Assembly: GCF_029892605.1 (NCBI RefSeq)
Contig: NZ_JARXWF010000011.1
Coordinates: forward strand, 62,001 to 126,000
Direction: 5' to 3'
DNA length: 64,000 nt
Origin: Parabacteroides sp. PM6-13
Lineage (GTDB): Bacteria > Bacteroidota > Bacteroidia > Bacteroidales > Tannerellaceae
Part shown: piece by piece, positions 35,660 through 43,500 of the stretch
How positions within the stretch are numbered: the first letter of the stretch is position 1
Layout of the letters: the number at the start of each line of letters is the position of its first letter
The notes under the pieces: generated by a model
What the model was told of the DNA's origin: nothing
What the model saw: the letters and a program-made list of their open reading frames with translations, nothing else
Database searches by the model: none
Made by a program: the position numbers and the translations under genes

Positions 35660-37213
35660 TTACAGAGGCATATTGTCATGTTTCTTCGCCGGGTTCACCA
35701 GTTTCTTTGTCTGCAGTTGCTGCAAAGCACGGATAACACGGAAACGGGTATTACGCGGTTCGATCACATCGTCGATATAACCATATTGAGCCGCATTGTA
35801 TGGGTTGGCAAACGCTTTCTTGTATTCTGCTTCTTTTTCTGCCTGAAGCTTAGCAGGATCTTCGGCTGCCGCTACCTCTTTGGCAAAGATTACTTCTACA
35901 GCGCCACTCGGTCCCATTACAGCGATTTCAGCCGTTGGCCATGCATAGTTCATATCACCACGCAGGTGTTTAGAACTCATCACGCAGTAAGCACCACCGT
36001 ATGATTTACGCAGTGTAACCGTTACCTTAGGCACAGTGGCTTCGCCATAAGCATAAAGCAGTTTCGCACCATGCAGGATCACACCGTTGTATTCCTGACC
36101 TGTTCCCGGAAGGAATCCCGGCACGTCAACCAACGTAACCAAAGGAATATTGAAAGCATCGCAGAAACGTACGAAACGTGCTCCCTTACGTGAAGCGTTG
36201 CTATCGAGACATCCTGCCATGATCTTCGGCTGGTTGGCGATGATACCCACAGATTGTCCGTTGAAACGGGCAAAACCTACGATAATATTCTTAGCATAAT
36301 CGGCATGTACTTCCAGGAACTCGTTACCATCGATGATTGTACCGATCACTTCATACATGTCATAAGCCTGGTTCGGGCTGTCAGGGATGATATCGTTCAA
36401 TACGTCATCCAAACGGTCGATCGGATCGTTACATTCGATAACCGGTGTTTCTTCCAGGTTATTTTGCGGAATGAAGCTGATCAAATGACGGATCAGTTGG
36501 AAGCCTTCTTCTTCTGTATCTACAGCAAAGTGAGCCACCCCTGATTTAGTTGTATGTACGCTGGCACCTCCCAGTTCTTCCTGGGTTACGTCTTCACCGG
36601 TTACGGTTTTAACCACCTTCGGACCAGTCAGGAACATATAGCTTGTTCCGCGGGTCATGATGTTGAAGTCGGTCAATGCCGGAGAGTAAACAGCACCACC
36701 GGCACAAGGACCGAAGATACCTGAGATCTGCGGAACAACACCCGAAGCCAGGATATTGCGCTGGAAGATTTCAGCATATCCGGCCAACGCGTTAACGCCT
36801 TCCTGAATACGCGCGCCACCCGAGTCGTTCAATCCGATTACCGGGGCACCCATCTTCATGGCCTGATCCATTACCTTACAGATCTTCATGGCTAATGTTT
36901 CCGACAGGGCGCCACCAAACACAGTGAAATCCTGTGCGTAGATGTAAACGACACGTCCTTCGATTGTTCCATACCCTGTCACAACACCGTCGCCCAGGAA
37001 TTTGGTTTTCTCAATGCCAAAGTTTGTACTGCGGTGCTGCACAAACATGTCAAATTCTTCGAAGCTACCTTCGTCAAGCAACATGGCGATGCGTTCGCGC
37101 GCCGTGTACTTGCCTTTTTTGTGTTGAGCTTCGATTCTTTTTTCTCCACCACCCAGGCGGGCTTTCTCGCGGAGTTCGATAAGTTCTTTTACTTTTTCAA
37201 GCTGGTTGCTCAT
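35660..37213 (-). CDS. mmdA: Methylmalonyl-CoA decarboxylase carboxyltransferase (alpha) subunit
   Basis: A 517-residue biotin-dependent carboxyltransferase, the length of PccB/MmdA. Crotonase-fold signatures include [20 protein letters not shown] (about residue 40), [20 protein letters not shown], the oxyanion [20 protein letters not shown] (about residue 125), and [20 protein letters not shown]. The C-terminal half has [20 protein letters not shown] and [18 protein letters not shown]. It transfers the carboxyl of (S)-methylmalonyl-CoA to biotin, giving propionyl-CoA in the succinate-to-propionate pathway. Gene order with the epimerase and Na+ pump favours the decarboxylase over a propionyl-CoA carboxylase. 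Confidence 0.94.
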   Translation of the reverse strand: MSNQLEKVKELIELREKARLGGGEKRIEAQHKKGKYTARERIAMLLDEGSFEEFDMFVQHRSTNFGIEKTKFLGDGVVTGYGTIEGRVVYIYAQDFTVFGGALSETLAMKICKVMDQAMKMGAPVIGLNDSGGARIQEGVNALAGYAEIFQRNILASGVVPQISGIFGPCAGGAVYSPALTDFNIMTRGTSYMFLTGPKVVKTVTGEDVTQEELGGASVHTTKSGVAHFAVDTEEEGFQLIRHLISFIPQNNLEETPVIECNDPIDRLDDVLNDIIPDSPNQAYDMYEVIGTIIDGNEFLEVHADYAKNIIVGFARFNGQSVGIIANQPKIMAGCLDSNASRKGARFVRFCDAFNIPLVTLVDVPGFLPGTGQEYNGVILHGAKLLYAYGEATVPKVTVTLRKSYGGAYCVMSSKHLRGDMNYAWPTAEIAVMGPSGAVEVIFAKEVAAAEDPAKLQAEKEAEYKKAFANPYNAAQYGYIDDVIEPRNTRFRVIRALQQLQTKKLVNPAKKHDNMPL

Positions 37214-37245
37214 TGTATTGTATGATTTATTGTTAAAAATGAATC

Positions 37246-37659
37246 TTATTTATTCTGTCCTTCCATGCACAACTCAGTCAGAACACCGCAAGTTGATTTC
37301 GGATGTAAAAAGGCGATATCCAACCCTTCAGCGCCACCACGAGGTGCTTTATCGATCAACTGTACGCCCTTTGCAGCCACCTCATCCAATGCACTTTGTA
37401 CATCAGGCACCGCAAAAGCAATGTGATGAATGCCTTCTCCGCGTTTCTCAATGAATTTGGCAATTGTGCTCTCTTCGCTGGTTGGTTCCAGCAATTCGAT
37501 TTTAGTTTGGCCTACTTTAAAGAAAGCTGTTTTTACTTTTTGATCTTCCACTACTTCAATATTGTAGCATTTCAATCCCAGAACACCCTCATAATAGGGT
37601 AAACATGCTTCGATGCTTTTCACGGCGATACCCAAGTGTTCAATGTGCGTAAGTTCCAT
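37246..37659 (-). CDS. mce: Methylmalonyl-CoA epimerase
   Basis: A 137-residue metal-dependent enzyme of the vicinal oxygen chelate fold that interconverts (R)- and (S)-methylmalonyl-CoA. The start at 37659 ([17 protein letters not shown]) supplies the family N-terminus with the metal-ligand His in EHLG; the longer frame adds an unsupported AT-rich leader. Other signatures are [20 protein letters not shown] and [14 protein letters not shown] (metal ligand His), then the C-terminal LTELCM with a ligand Glu. It is the first gene of the decarboxylase cluster. Confidence 0.96.
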   Translation of the reverse strand: MELTHIEHLGIAVKSIEACLPYYEGVLGLKCYNIEVVEDQKVKTAFFKVGQTKIELLEPTSEESTIAKFIEKRGEGIHHIAFAVPDVQSALDEVAAKGVQLIDKAPRGGAEGLDIAFLHPKSTCGVLTELCMEGQNK

Positions 37660-37709
37660 CTTTTTTGTTAAATTAATGATTTCGTAAAAGTTAATATGCA
37701 ATAAAGCTG

Positions 37710-37717
37710 CAAAGGTA
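37710..37717 (-). promoter_or_regulatory. -7 element for the epimerase-decarboxylase operon
   Basis: TACCTTTG on the minus strand matches TAnnTTTG, 50 bases upstream of the epimerase start. No clear TTG is seen at the -33 position. Confidence 0.5.
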
Positions 37718-37767
37718 CACTCTTTTTTTTAGGAATATAGAAATATTTCCGTAATTTTCAATGATAT

Positions 37768-38769
37768 TTATCTGTTCGGAAGATACTTTGCCATTCCTTC
37801 GGAAGAGCTGAAACGATAGGCTCCTTCCTCATCAGTCCATATAAAGAAATAATCCAGTCCGGGAATAGCTTTGGCTACGCGAACTGCCTCTTCCAACCCC
37901 ATAGCGGTAAAGGCGGTTGCCCAGGCATCAGCCGTCATACAGTCTTCCGCCACGATCGTACTGCTTAAAATATTTTGTTCAGCCGGATAACCGGTCATCG
38001 GATTGATCGTATGCGCGTATTTCTTACCCTCTTTCAGGTAATAATTCTGATAGTCACCCGATGTAGCCACGCCTGCTTTACGGGTTATCTGTACCACCTC
38101 TTCGATGGCAATCGGTCGTCCGGCTTTGGCCTCTTCCGGTTTGCGGATACCTATCCGCCAGGGGATACCTTTGCTGTTTACCCCTTTCGCCGTCACTTCG
38201 CCACCAATCTCAACCATATAGTTTTCAACGCCATGCGCTTCCAACATATTAGCCACCACATCACAGGTGTATCCTTTGGCAATGGCAGAGGCGTTTAAGA
38301 TAACACGTGGATCCTCTTTTACTACTTGATTACCTTCGATACGCACCTTTTGATAACCCACCAGTTGCTTCAGGCTATCTATCTTTTCCGGCGTCACCTG
38401 ATCTTCATTCTTAAAACCGAATCCCCACAGATTGATCATCGGAGCACAGGTAATATCAAACATACCGCCCGACTTTTCAGACACCTCCATCGCTTTGTTG
38501 AAAACAATCCGGAAATGATCGTCAATCTCCACCTCTTCGTTATTATTCACCTTGGCGATAATCGAGTTCGGATTAAACGGATTGAGCGACAGGTTGACCG
38601 CTTGCAACTCGGCATCGATCTCTTCAGTCATCAGCCTGGAGGCCTCATACTTAATCGAGTAGGATGTATGGAAAACAGATCCGGTTTCTTCCAGATACTG
38701 CTTCTTCTGCGTACAGGCAGTAGATGAAAAAACAATTAGAAAAGCGAGAATCAAATTCATCTGTTTCAT
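37768..38769 (-). CDS. apbE: FAD:protein FMN transferase (ApbE family lipoprotein)
   Basis: A 333-residue periplasmic enzyme that attaches FMN to Thr or Ser of target proteins such as NqrB, NqrC and RnfG. The start at 38769 (MKQMNLILAFLIVFSSTACT) gives a lipoprotein signal and avoids overlap with the upstream glycosyltransferase. Motifs include GMFDITCAPMINLWGFG (about residue 95), ILNASAIAKGYTCDVVANML (about residue 170), NYMVEIGGEVTAKG and, near the C-terminus, AHTINPMTGYPAEQN and SSTIVAEDCMTADAWATAFT. It is likely in one operon with the GT2 and DUF4199 genes. Confidence 0.95.
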   Translation of the reverse strand: MKQMNLILAFLIVFSSTACTQKKQYLEETGSVFHTSYSIKYEASRLMTEEIDAELQAVNLSLNPFNPNSIIAKVNNNEEVEIDDHFRIVFNKAMEVSEKSGGMFDITCAPMINLWGFGFKNEDQVTPEKIDSLKQLVGYQKVRIEGNQVVKEDPRVILNASAIAKGYTCDVVANMLEAHGVENYMVEIGGEVTAKGVNSKGIPWRIGIRKPEEAKAGRPIAIEEVVQITRKAGVATSGDYQNYYLKEGKKYAHTINPMTGYPAEQNILSSTIVAEDCMTADAWATAFTAMGLEEAVRVAKAIPGLDYFFIWTDEEGAYRFSSSEGMAKYLPNR

Positions 38770-38770
38770 A

Positions 38771-39724
38771 TCAAATCTCCTTTTCAATGTTGTAGTTATT
38801 GCGCTGAGACGAATCGCGCGCTACCAACTCTCCCAGAAACCCGGTAAGGAACAGCTGCGTCCCAATAATCATCGAGGTGAGAGATATATAGAAGTAGGGC
38901 GAGCTGGTCACCAACGGCCGGAGAGTCGAATCCGGTGAAAGGATCGAAGCCAATTTCATCGATAAGACAATAACCAAAGCGATAAAACCGATCAGAAACA
39001 TCAATGTTCCCAACAGACCAAAGAAATGCATCGGCTTTTTGCCAAAGCGGGAGGTAAACCAAAGCGTGAGCAAATCAAGGTAGCCATTGAAAAAGCGGCT
39101 GAGTCCAAACTTACTACTGCCATATTTGCGTGCCTGATGCTGCACCACCTTCTCCCCTATTCGATTGAACCCCGCGTTTTTCGCCAGGTAAGGGATATAG
39201 CGATGCATATCATTATATATTTCAATATTTTTCACCACTCTCTTATCATACGACTTCAAGCCGCAATTGAAATCATGCAATTTGACGCCGGAGAAACTAC
39301 GGGCTGTCGCGTTGAACAACTTAGTCGGGATCGTCTTCGAAAGCGGATCATACCGTTTCTTTTTCCAGCCCGACACCATGTCGTAGCCCTCCTCTTTGAT
39401 CATACGGTAGAGTTCCGGAATCTCGTCGGGACTATCCTGCAGGTCGGCATCCATAGTGATCACCACATCGCCCTCGGCCCGTTTGAATCCGCAATGCAAT
39501 CCGGGCGATTTGCCGTAATTGCGGCGAAATTTAATTCCGCTGACCCGATCGTTCTTCTTTTTCAACGCTTCGATCACATCCCATGAACCGTCATTGCTTC
39601 CGTCGTCCACATAAATAACCTCGTAGCTGAATCCATTTTCATCCATCACCCGTTCGATCCAGGCGTTGAGTTCAGGAAGCGATTCGGCTTCATTATAAAG
39701 AGGTATAACAACTGATATATCCAT
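38771..39724 (-). CDS. Glycosyltransferase family 2 (dolichol/undecaprenyl-phosphate sugar transferase type)
   Basis: A 317-residue GT-A enzyme with a C-terminal membrane anchor. The N-terminus has VVIPLYNEAESLPELNAWI, DDGSNDGSWDVIE and the metal-binding DADLQDSPDEIPEL (about residues 92-105). Two TM helices follow (about residues 232-257 and 270-300: FFGLLGTLMFLIGFIALVIV). The layout is that of GtrB/ArnC/DPM1-like enzymes making polyprenyl-phosphate sugars. It is separated from the DUF4199 gene by 9 bases and from the ApbE gene by one base. Confidence 0.93.
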   Translation of the reverse strand: MDISVVIPLYNEAESLPELNAWIERVMDENGFSYEVIYVDDGSNDGSWDVIEALKKKNDRVSGIKFRRNYGKSPGLHCGFKRAEGDVVITMDADLQDSPDEIPELYRMIKEEGYDMVSGWKKKRYDPLSKTIPTKLFNATARSFSGVKLHDFNCGLKSYDKRVVKNIEIYNDMHRYIPYLAKNAGFNRIGEKVVQHQARKYGSSKFGLSRFFNGYLDLLTLWFTSRFGKKPMHFFGLLGTLMFLIGFIALVIVLSMKLASILSPDSTLRPLVTSSPYFYISLTSMIIGTQLFLTGFLGELVARDSSQRNNYNIEKEI

Positions 39725-39733
39725 ATTGATTAG

Positions 39734-40279
39734 TTAATTATCGTCTGTTGTGTCTTCATTATCAGGGAGAACCGGAGTTCTCAATCTCTTCACTATATAG
39801 GCCACGGGAATCGAAAAAATGATGCCGTAGAAAACATTATTGAAAATCCCCTGGATAGCCATCTGTATGGGGCTTATCGTTGCTCCTTCGATGGCTTCAA
39901 TCATTTTACTGTCTGCCTGAGCGCTTTTCAACATATCAATGGTTTGTTGCAAAGAGTTGGCCAGAAAGCCCGGAGGCGCCATATAACGGTAAAACATATA
40001 ATGAAGTAGCGCGACCACCATAGCGGCAAAGAAATAAAGAAGTACCCCAAATTGCCAGCCATGCATAAAGCCCAACTGCCCCCCGACATCCATTTTATAT
40101 CGCCAGGTATAATACAAACCTATAAAGGGAACAAAGAAGGTAAGAGTCATGTAGATGAAGCTGAAGAAGTTGGAACTGACGCCCAACATAAAGAAAATAT
40201 ACTTAAAACACCAGAACAGCCCAAACGAAAGGCCGTAGGTCATAGCGCTTTTGAATAATATACTTCTATTTTCTAACAT
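39734..40279 (-). CDS. DUF4199 family membrane protein
   Basis: A 181-residue protein with four predicted membrane helices (SAMTYGLSFGLFWCFKYIFF, FSFIYMTLTFFVPFIGLYYT, FGVLLYFFAAMVVALLHYMF and a final IQGIFNNVFYGIIFSIPVAY). This is the layout of the Bacteroidetes DUF4199 family. The ATG at 40279 is chosen, since the longer frame starts with TTG inside the promoter -7 box. It ends in acidic residues. It is the first gene of an operon with GT2 and ApbE; its function is unknown. Confidence 0.85.
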   Translation of the reverse strand: MLENRSILFKSAMTYGLSFGLFWCFKYIFFMLGVSSNFFSFIYMTLTFFVPFIGLYYTWRYKMDVGGQLGFMHGWQFGVLLYFFAAMVVALLHYMFYRYMAPPGFLANSLQQTIDMLKSAQADSKMIEAIEGATISPIQMAIQGIFNNVFYGIIFSIPVAYIVKRLRTPVLPDNEDTTDDN

Positions 40280-40300
40280 AAACCTTTTAGTATCAGACGG

Positions 40301-40332
40301 CAAAATTACCTCTTATAACTGCAATACACAAA
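40301..40332 (-). promoter_or_regulatory. Promoter of the DUF4199-GT2-apbE operon
   Basis: The minus strand shows TTTG (40329-40332), 20 bases, then TAATTTTG (40301-40308), a full Bacteroidetes consensus 21 bases upstream of the ATG. Confidence 0.7.
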
Positions 40333-40333
40333 T

Positions 40334-40371
40334 AAAAAAAAGAGAAACCCCGAAAAAGGTTTCTCTTTTTT
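40334..40371 (-). terminator. Terminator of the SRP RNA-tRNA unit
   Basis: The stem AGAGAAACC / GGTTTCTCT, with an A-run before and a T-run after, lies immediately downstream of tRNA-Thr on the minus strand and could act in both directions. Confidence 0.85.
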
Positions 40372-40372
40372 G

Positions 40373-40446
40373 AGCCTCTTGTCGGATTCGAACCAACGAC
40401 CCCGAGATTACAAATCACGTGCTCTGGCCAACTGAGCTAAAGAGGC
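40373..40446 (-). tRNA. tRNA-Thr (anticodon UGU)
   Basis: A complete 74-base cloverleaf on the minus strand. The 7-bp acceptor stem GCCTCTT / AAGAGGC has discriminator T. The D arm is GCTC-GAGC. The anticodon loop TTTGTAA gives UGU, reading ACA. The T arm is GTTGG-TTCGAAT-CCGAC. The anticodon stem has one T-T mismatch at its third pair. The 3' CCA is not encoded. It starts 4 bases after the probable end of the SRP RNA. Confidence 0.95.
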
Positions 40447-40449
40447 AGG

Positions 40450-40550
40450 TGGGTAAGCTGACTATATCGCGCCGCTACAACCAAGTACCCTTGCTGCGGT
40501 CAAGCCCTGGGGGAATTCCGAGGGAGCATGCCGTATAGGACTTACCCGGC
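40450..40550 (-). ncRNA. ffs: Signal recognition particle RNA, small bacterial type
   Basis: About 100 bases on the minus strand, bounded by complementary ends GGGTAAG and CTTACCC. Inside are the family landmarks CCCCCAGGGC and GCAGCAAGGGTA, which form the two sides of the Ffh-binding domain IV, followed by a TGTAGCGG segment. The apical loop between them reads TTGACC in place of the usual GGAA tetraloop region. The RNA scaffolds Ffh and FtsY for co-translational targeting. Its promoter matches the consensus and tRNA-Thr follows on the same strand. Confidence 0.88.
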
Positions 40551-40552
40551 TG

Positions 40553-40582
40553 CAAAAGTAGTTATTTTTTCCCTTCATGCAA
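40553..40582 (-). promoter_or_regulatory. Promoter of the SRP RNA-tRNA-Thr unit
   Basis: On the minus strand TTG (40580-40582), exactly 19 bases, then TACTTTTG (40553-40560). Transcription should begin about at the SRP RNA 5' end. Confidence 0.8.
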
Positions 40583-40728
40583 CTGTTTTATGCAACATAG
40601 ACAAAAATAAGATTCTAACTTGTTGGATTCCATGAAACTGGAATGTGTTAAAATATGTGTATTGCCGATTTTATTCCACTGTGTTGGTTAAGTGGGGGGG
40701 GGCTACGCTATAAGTCACATCCGCATGC

Positions 40729-40788
40729 CCGGAAGGGCTTCGACCTGGATAACCCCGTGCAAACCGTAGGTGCAGCGCGGGGTTGAAG
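40729..40788 (+). repeat. Repeat module, copy A
   Basis: CCGGAAGGGCTTCGACCTGG followed by ATAACCCCGTGC and a self-complementary end (AACCCCG with CGGGGTT). A diverged copy in opposite orientation lies at 40859-40920. Confidence 0.75.
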
Positions 40789-40803
40789 TAATATATATAT
40801 CAT

Positions 40804-40852
40804 GAGCTCCGTAGGAGGTCAACTGTTGAGCCCCTACGGAGCTCCTTTTTTA
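40804..40852 (+). repeat. Palindrome between the two repeat copies, with T-run
   Basis: Arms GAGCTCCGTAGG (40804-40815) and CCTACGGAGCTC (40833-40844) enclose a second palindrome, CAACTGTTG. A run of T follows, so it could also terminate transcription. Confidence 0.75.
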
Positions 40853-40858
40853 TTATAC

Positions 40859-40920
40859 TTTCGTCCCCGAGCTTCGCCTGACGGCTTGCGCGGGGTTATC
40901 CAACTATAAGTCCTTCCGGA
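40859..40920 (-). repeat. Repeat module, copy B (inverted)
   Basis: On the minus strand it reads CCGGAAGGACTTATAGTTGG, then ATAACCCCGCGCAAGCC, and ends CTCGGGGACGAAAG. It matches copy A at most positions. Two inverted copies around a palindrome resemble REP/BIME elements mobilised by IS200-like transposases. Confidence 0.72.
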
Positions 40921-40929
40921 CTTCAATAG

Positions 40930-40953
40930 CTTCCAATTTTCCAAAATTGGAAG
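40930..40953. repeat. Perfect 11-bp palindrome (CTTCCAATTTT)
   Basis: CTTCCAATTTT, two bases, then AAAATTGGAAG. Related CTTCC and CCAATTT/AAATTG fragments recur to about 41050, suggesting further decayed modules of the same element. Confidence 0.7.
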
Positions 40954-41295
40954 ATTTTTAAGGGTGCCCAAACGCCGCATAGCGGCGATCTGCGACCGTA
41001 CATCTTCCCATCTTCCAAAACTCAAAGATTTCCAATTTGACCAAATTGCTTTACGCTGCGCTAAGCGAAACTTACATTTTGTCAAAATCGACCGACTTTT
41101 TTTCCGTAAACGCAGGGCTATTTTAAATTACCCGCAGGAGTAACACTTTTTAACGTATCATATTGTAAAGCAAAATGGCATTTTTGCTTACACTTTGTAT
41201 TTTTAAGATAGACCTTAATCTAAGCTTTCCCGCATTTGACCCACACAGTAAAATGATTTGAGCCTTAAAACAAACAGCCAAAGCCATTTTCTTCC

Positions 41296-41303
41296 TAACT
41301 TTG
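41296..41303 (+). promoter_or_regulatory. -7 element for the aldo/keto reductase gene
   Basis: TAACTTTG matches TAnnTTTG, 49 bases upstream of the ATG. No -33 TTG is seen at the usual distance. Confidence 0.5.
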
Positions 41304-41352
41304 TTCTTTTGTTATTTCTTACAGCTTAAAAAACAAATAAAGAGATAGAATC

Positions 41353-42495
41353 ATGGAATATCGGAAAATAGGAAAGACCGGTCTATCGGCCAGCGTAATC
41401 GGATTGGGTTCGGAACACCTGGATGGCAAACCCTATGCCGTAGTGGAAGAAACCATTCACGCGGCTCTGGATCAGGGGATAAACATCATGGACCTGTTCA
41501 TGCCGGGCGACGAGGTGAGACACAACATAGGCAAAGCACTTGGCAACCGCCGCAAAGAGATGATTATTCAAGGCCATATCGGCTCGGTGGACTTGAGTGA
41601 GCAATACGATATCAGCCGCGATTTGCCTACCTGCCAACGTTATTTCGAACAACTGTTGAAGCATCTCGGTACCGATTATATTGATGTAGGCATGTTGTTT
41701 TTCATCGATTCCGATGAAGCCCTGGAGCAGATATTCACCAATGGCATTGTCGACTATGCCTTGGAATTGAAGCGTCAAGGCGTTATCCGTGCGATCGGAA
41801 CAAGCTCTCACAACCCCGTTGTAGCCCGAAAGCTATTGGAGACAGGCGTTGTGGATCTGATGATGTTCAGCATCAACCCCGCCTTCGATATGACACCCGC
41901 CGGAACGGATGTCTTAACCACCATGGAAGAACTGTCCGAACAGCAATATGTCACCATCGATCCGGTACGTGCCGATCTTTATAAATACTGCGAACAACAG
42001 GAGATCGCTATTACCGTGATGAAAACATTGGGTGGCGGAAGGCTTTTATCGGCCGAACACTCTCCGTTCAAAAAAGCAATGTCAGTCACACAATGCATCC
42101 ATTACGCCTTGACCCGCCCGGGTGTTGTCAGTACGATGATCGGCTGCCAGTCGGCTAAACAGGTAGAAGAGGCAGTTGCTTATCTGCAAACGACCGAACA
42201 AGAGCGCGACTACATGGAGATCATCAGTGGTTACCGGGGAGAGGGTAGCGGCCAATGCGTCTATTGCAACCATTGCCAGCCCTGCCCGGTGAATATCGAT
42301 ATCGCCATGGTGAATAAGTACCTGGATATTGCCCGGTTGGACACCGCGCAAATCCCTCCAAGCATTAAACAGCATTATAGATCGTTATCAGCCAGTGGTG
42401 CCGACTGTATCGCCTGTGGCAGTTGTGAAGACAAATGCCCTTTCTCGGTCTCTATTATCCGAAATATGGAACAGGCTGAGGCATTGTTGCGTTAA
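41353..42495 (+). CDS. Aldo/keto reductase with C-terminal 4Fe-4S ferredoxin domain
   Basis: A 380-residue fusion. Residues 1-275 are an aldo/keto reductase barrel (MEYRKIGKTGLSASVIGLGS, then GINIMDLFMPG and MIIQGHIGS). Residues about 295-365 carry two cysteine clusters, CVYCNHCQPCP and CIACGSCEDKCPF, the ligands for 4Fe-4S clusters. The catalytic Tyr of classical members is not in its usual place, and His-Ile-Gly-Ser follows the strand. Such iron-sulfur AKRs are common in anaerobes; the substrate is unknown. It is monocistronic, and the next gene converges on it. Confidence 0.9.
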   Translation: MEYRKIGKTGLSASVIGLGSEHLDGKPYAVVEETIHAALDQGINIMDLFMPGDEVRHNIGKALGNRRKEMIIQGHIGSVDLSEQYDISRDLPTCQRYFEQLLKHLGTDYIDVGMLFFIDSDEALEQIFTNGIVDYALELKRQGVIRAIGTSSHNPVVARKLLETGVVDLMMFSINPAFDMTPAGTDVLTTMEELSEQQYVTIDPVRADLYKYCEQQEIAITVMKTLGGGRLLSAEHSPFKKAMSVTQCIHYALTRPGVVSTMIGCQSAKQVEEAVAYLQTTEQERDYMEIISGYRGEGSGQCVYCNHCQPCPVNIDIAMVNKYLDIARLDTAQIPPSIKQHYRSLSASGADCIACGSCEDKCPFSVSIIRNMEQAEALLR

Positions 42496-42511
42496 TAGTC
42501 CCAAATGCTTC

Positions 42512-43414
42512 TTACAAGATAACAAGAAGGGTCACAACGGAGATCAATATCCATAAGGAGACACCCAACACAATGGGCTTTATGCCTACGCTTTTTATGG
42601 TCTTTACCGACAGAGTTGAACCAATGAGGAAGAGTGTAGCGGAGAGCATCTTATGCGAAGCTATATAGATGACACGCTGCACCGTTTCCGGAATAGGCAA
42701 ATAGGTATTCGCCACCATTGCCAGGATAAAGAGGAATATAAACCAAGGGATTGAAATCTTGTGTTTACCCTCGCTACGGAACAAAAAGATCGACACCAGC
42801 GAAAGGGGTATAATCCACAACGCCCGGGTCAGCTTCACCGTCGTAGCTATTTCAAGCGCTTGTGGTCCATAGGAAGAGGCTGCGCCAACCACCGAGCTGG
42901 TGTCGTGTATGGCAATTGCCGACCACATCCCAAATTGCTGCTCGGTCAGTCCCAAAGCGTGTCCTATCAGCGGAAAAACAAACAAGGCAATCGCGTTTAA
43001 GATGAAAATGGTTCCCAGCGACAAGGAGGTCTCATCGTCGTTAGCCTTTACGATCGGAGCGACAGCGGCAATCGCACTGCCTCCGCAAATGGCCGTACCG
43101 GAAGAGATCAGGTATGATAATTTGGGTGGGAGTTTTATCCAACGCCCGATCAACCAGCCACACACCAACACGCCAACGACCGACACGATCGTAAAAAGTA
43201 TCCCCTCGCGCCCCGCCGCCAGCGACTGGTGCAGATTCATACCGAATCCCAGCCCTACAACAGCAGCCTGAAGCAGGTATTTGGATAGTTTCTTAGTTGG
43301 CTTCGGATAGGGATTCGCAAAGAGCAGTGCATATACGATTCCGCAAAACAAGGCAATAGCCGGAGAGAGAAAGGCAGAAAGAATAAACAAAGAGATAAAA
43401 AGAAGTCGTAACAT
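42512..43414 (-). CDS. YeiH/UPF0324 family putative sulfate exporter
   Basis: A 300-residue integral membrane protein of the UPF0324 (Cons_hypoth698) family with eight to ten helices. Family motifs include YLLQAAVVGLGFGMNLHQSL, SYLISSGTAICGGSAIAAVA (about residue 100), IAIHDTSSVVGAASSYGPQA (about residue 168) and TVKLTRALWIIPLSLVSIFL. Homologues are annotated as sulfate or sulfonate-related exporters, but direct evidence is limited. It converges on the aldo/keto reductase gene with a 16-base gap. Confidence 0.92.
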   Translation of the reverse strand: MLRLLFISLFILSAFLSPAIALFCGIVYALLFANPYPKPTKKLSKYLLQAAVVGLGFGMNLHQSLAAGREGILFTIVSVVGVLVCGWLIGRWIKLPPKLSYLISSGTAICGGSAIAAVAPIVKANDDETSLSLGTIFILNAIALFVFPLIGHALGLTEQQFGMWSAIAIHDTSSVVGAASSYGPQALEIATTVKLTRALWIIPLSLVSIFLFRSEGKHKISIPWFIFLFILAMVANTYLPIPETVQRVIYIASHKMLSATLFLIGSTLSVKTIKSVGIKPIVLGVSLWILISVVTLLVIL

Positions 43415-43500
43415 TTGTCCATTTATTTGGGGACAAAGTTACGACTTACATTTCTTTTTCTACTATATAATTCGAATCCTTCTTGATTTACCTACTCTCA

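Larger units (their letters stand above)
40583..41352. other. Gene-free stretch with dispersed inverted repeats
   Basis: About 770 bases without a convincing gene. 40583-40685 is AT-rich and featureless. Nine consecutive G lie at about 40694-40702. The middle part (about 40720-41090) is built of palindromic modules listed separately. 41090-41290 shows nothing recognisable, and the promoter of the aldo/keto reductase follows. An 83-codon frame on the minus strand (40834-41085) merely translates the repeats. Confidence 0.7.

Noticed and set aside
40834-41085. 83-codon reading frame on the minus strand
   Set aside because: It lies wholly inside the palindromic repeat modules, has no recognisable domain, and its sequence is explained by translation of the repeats.
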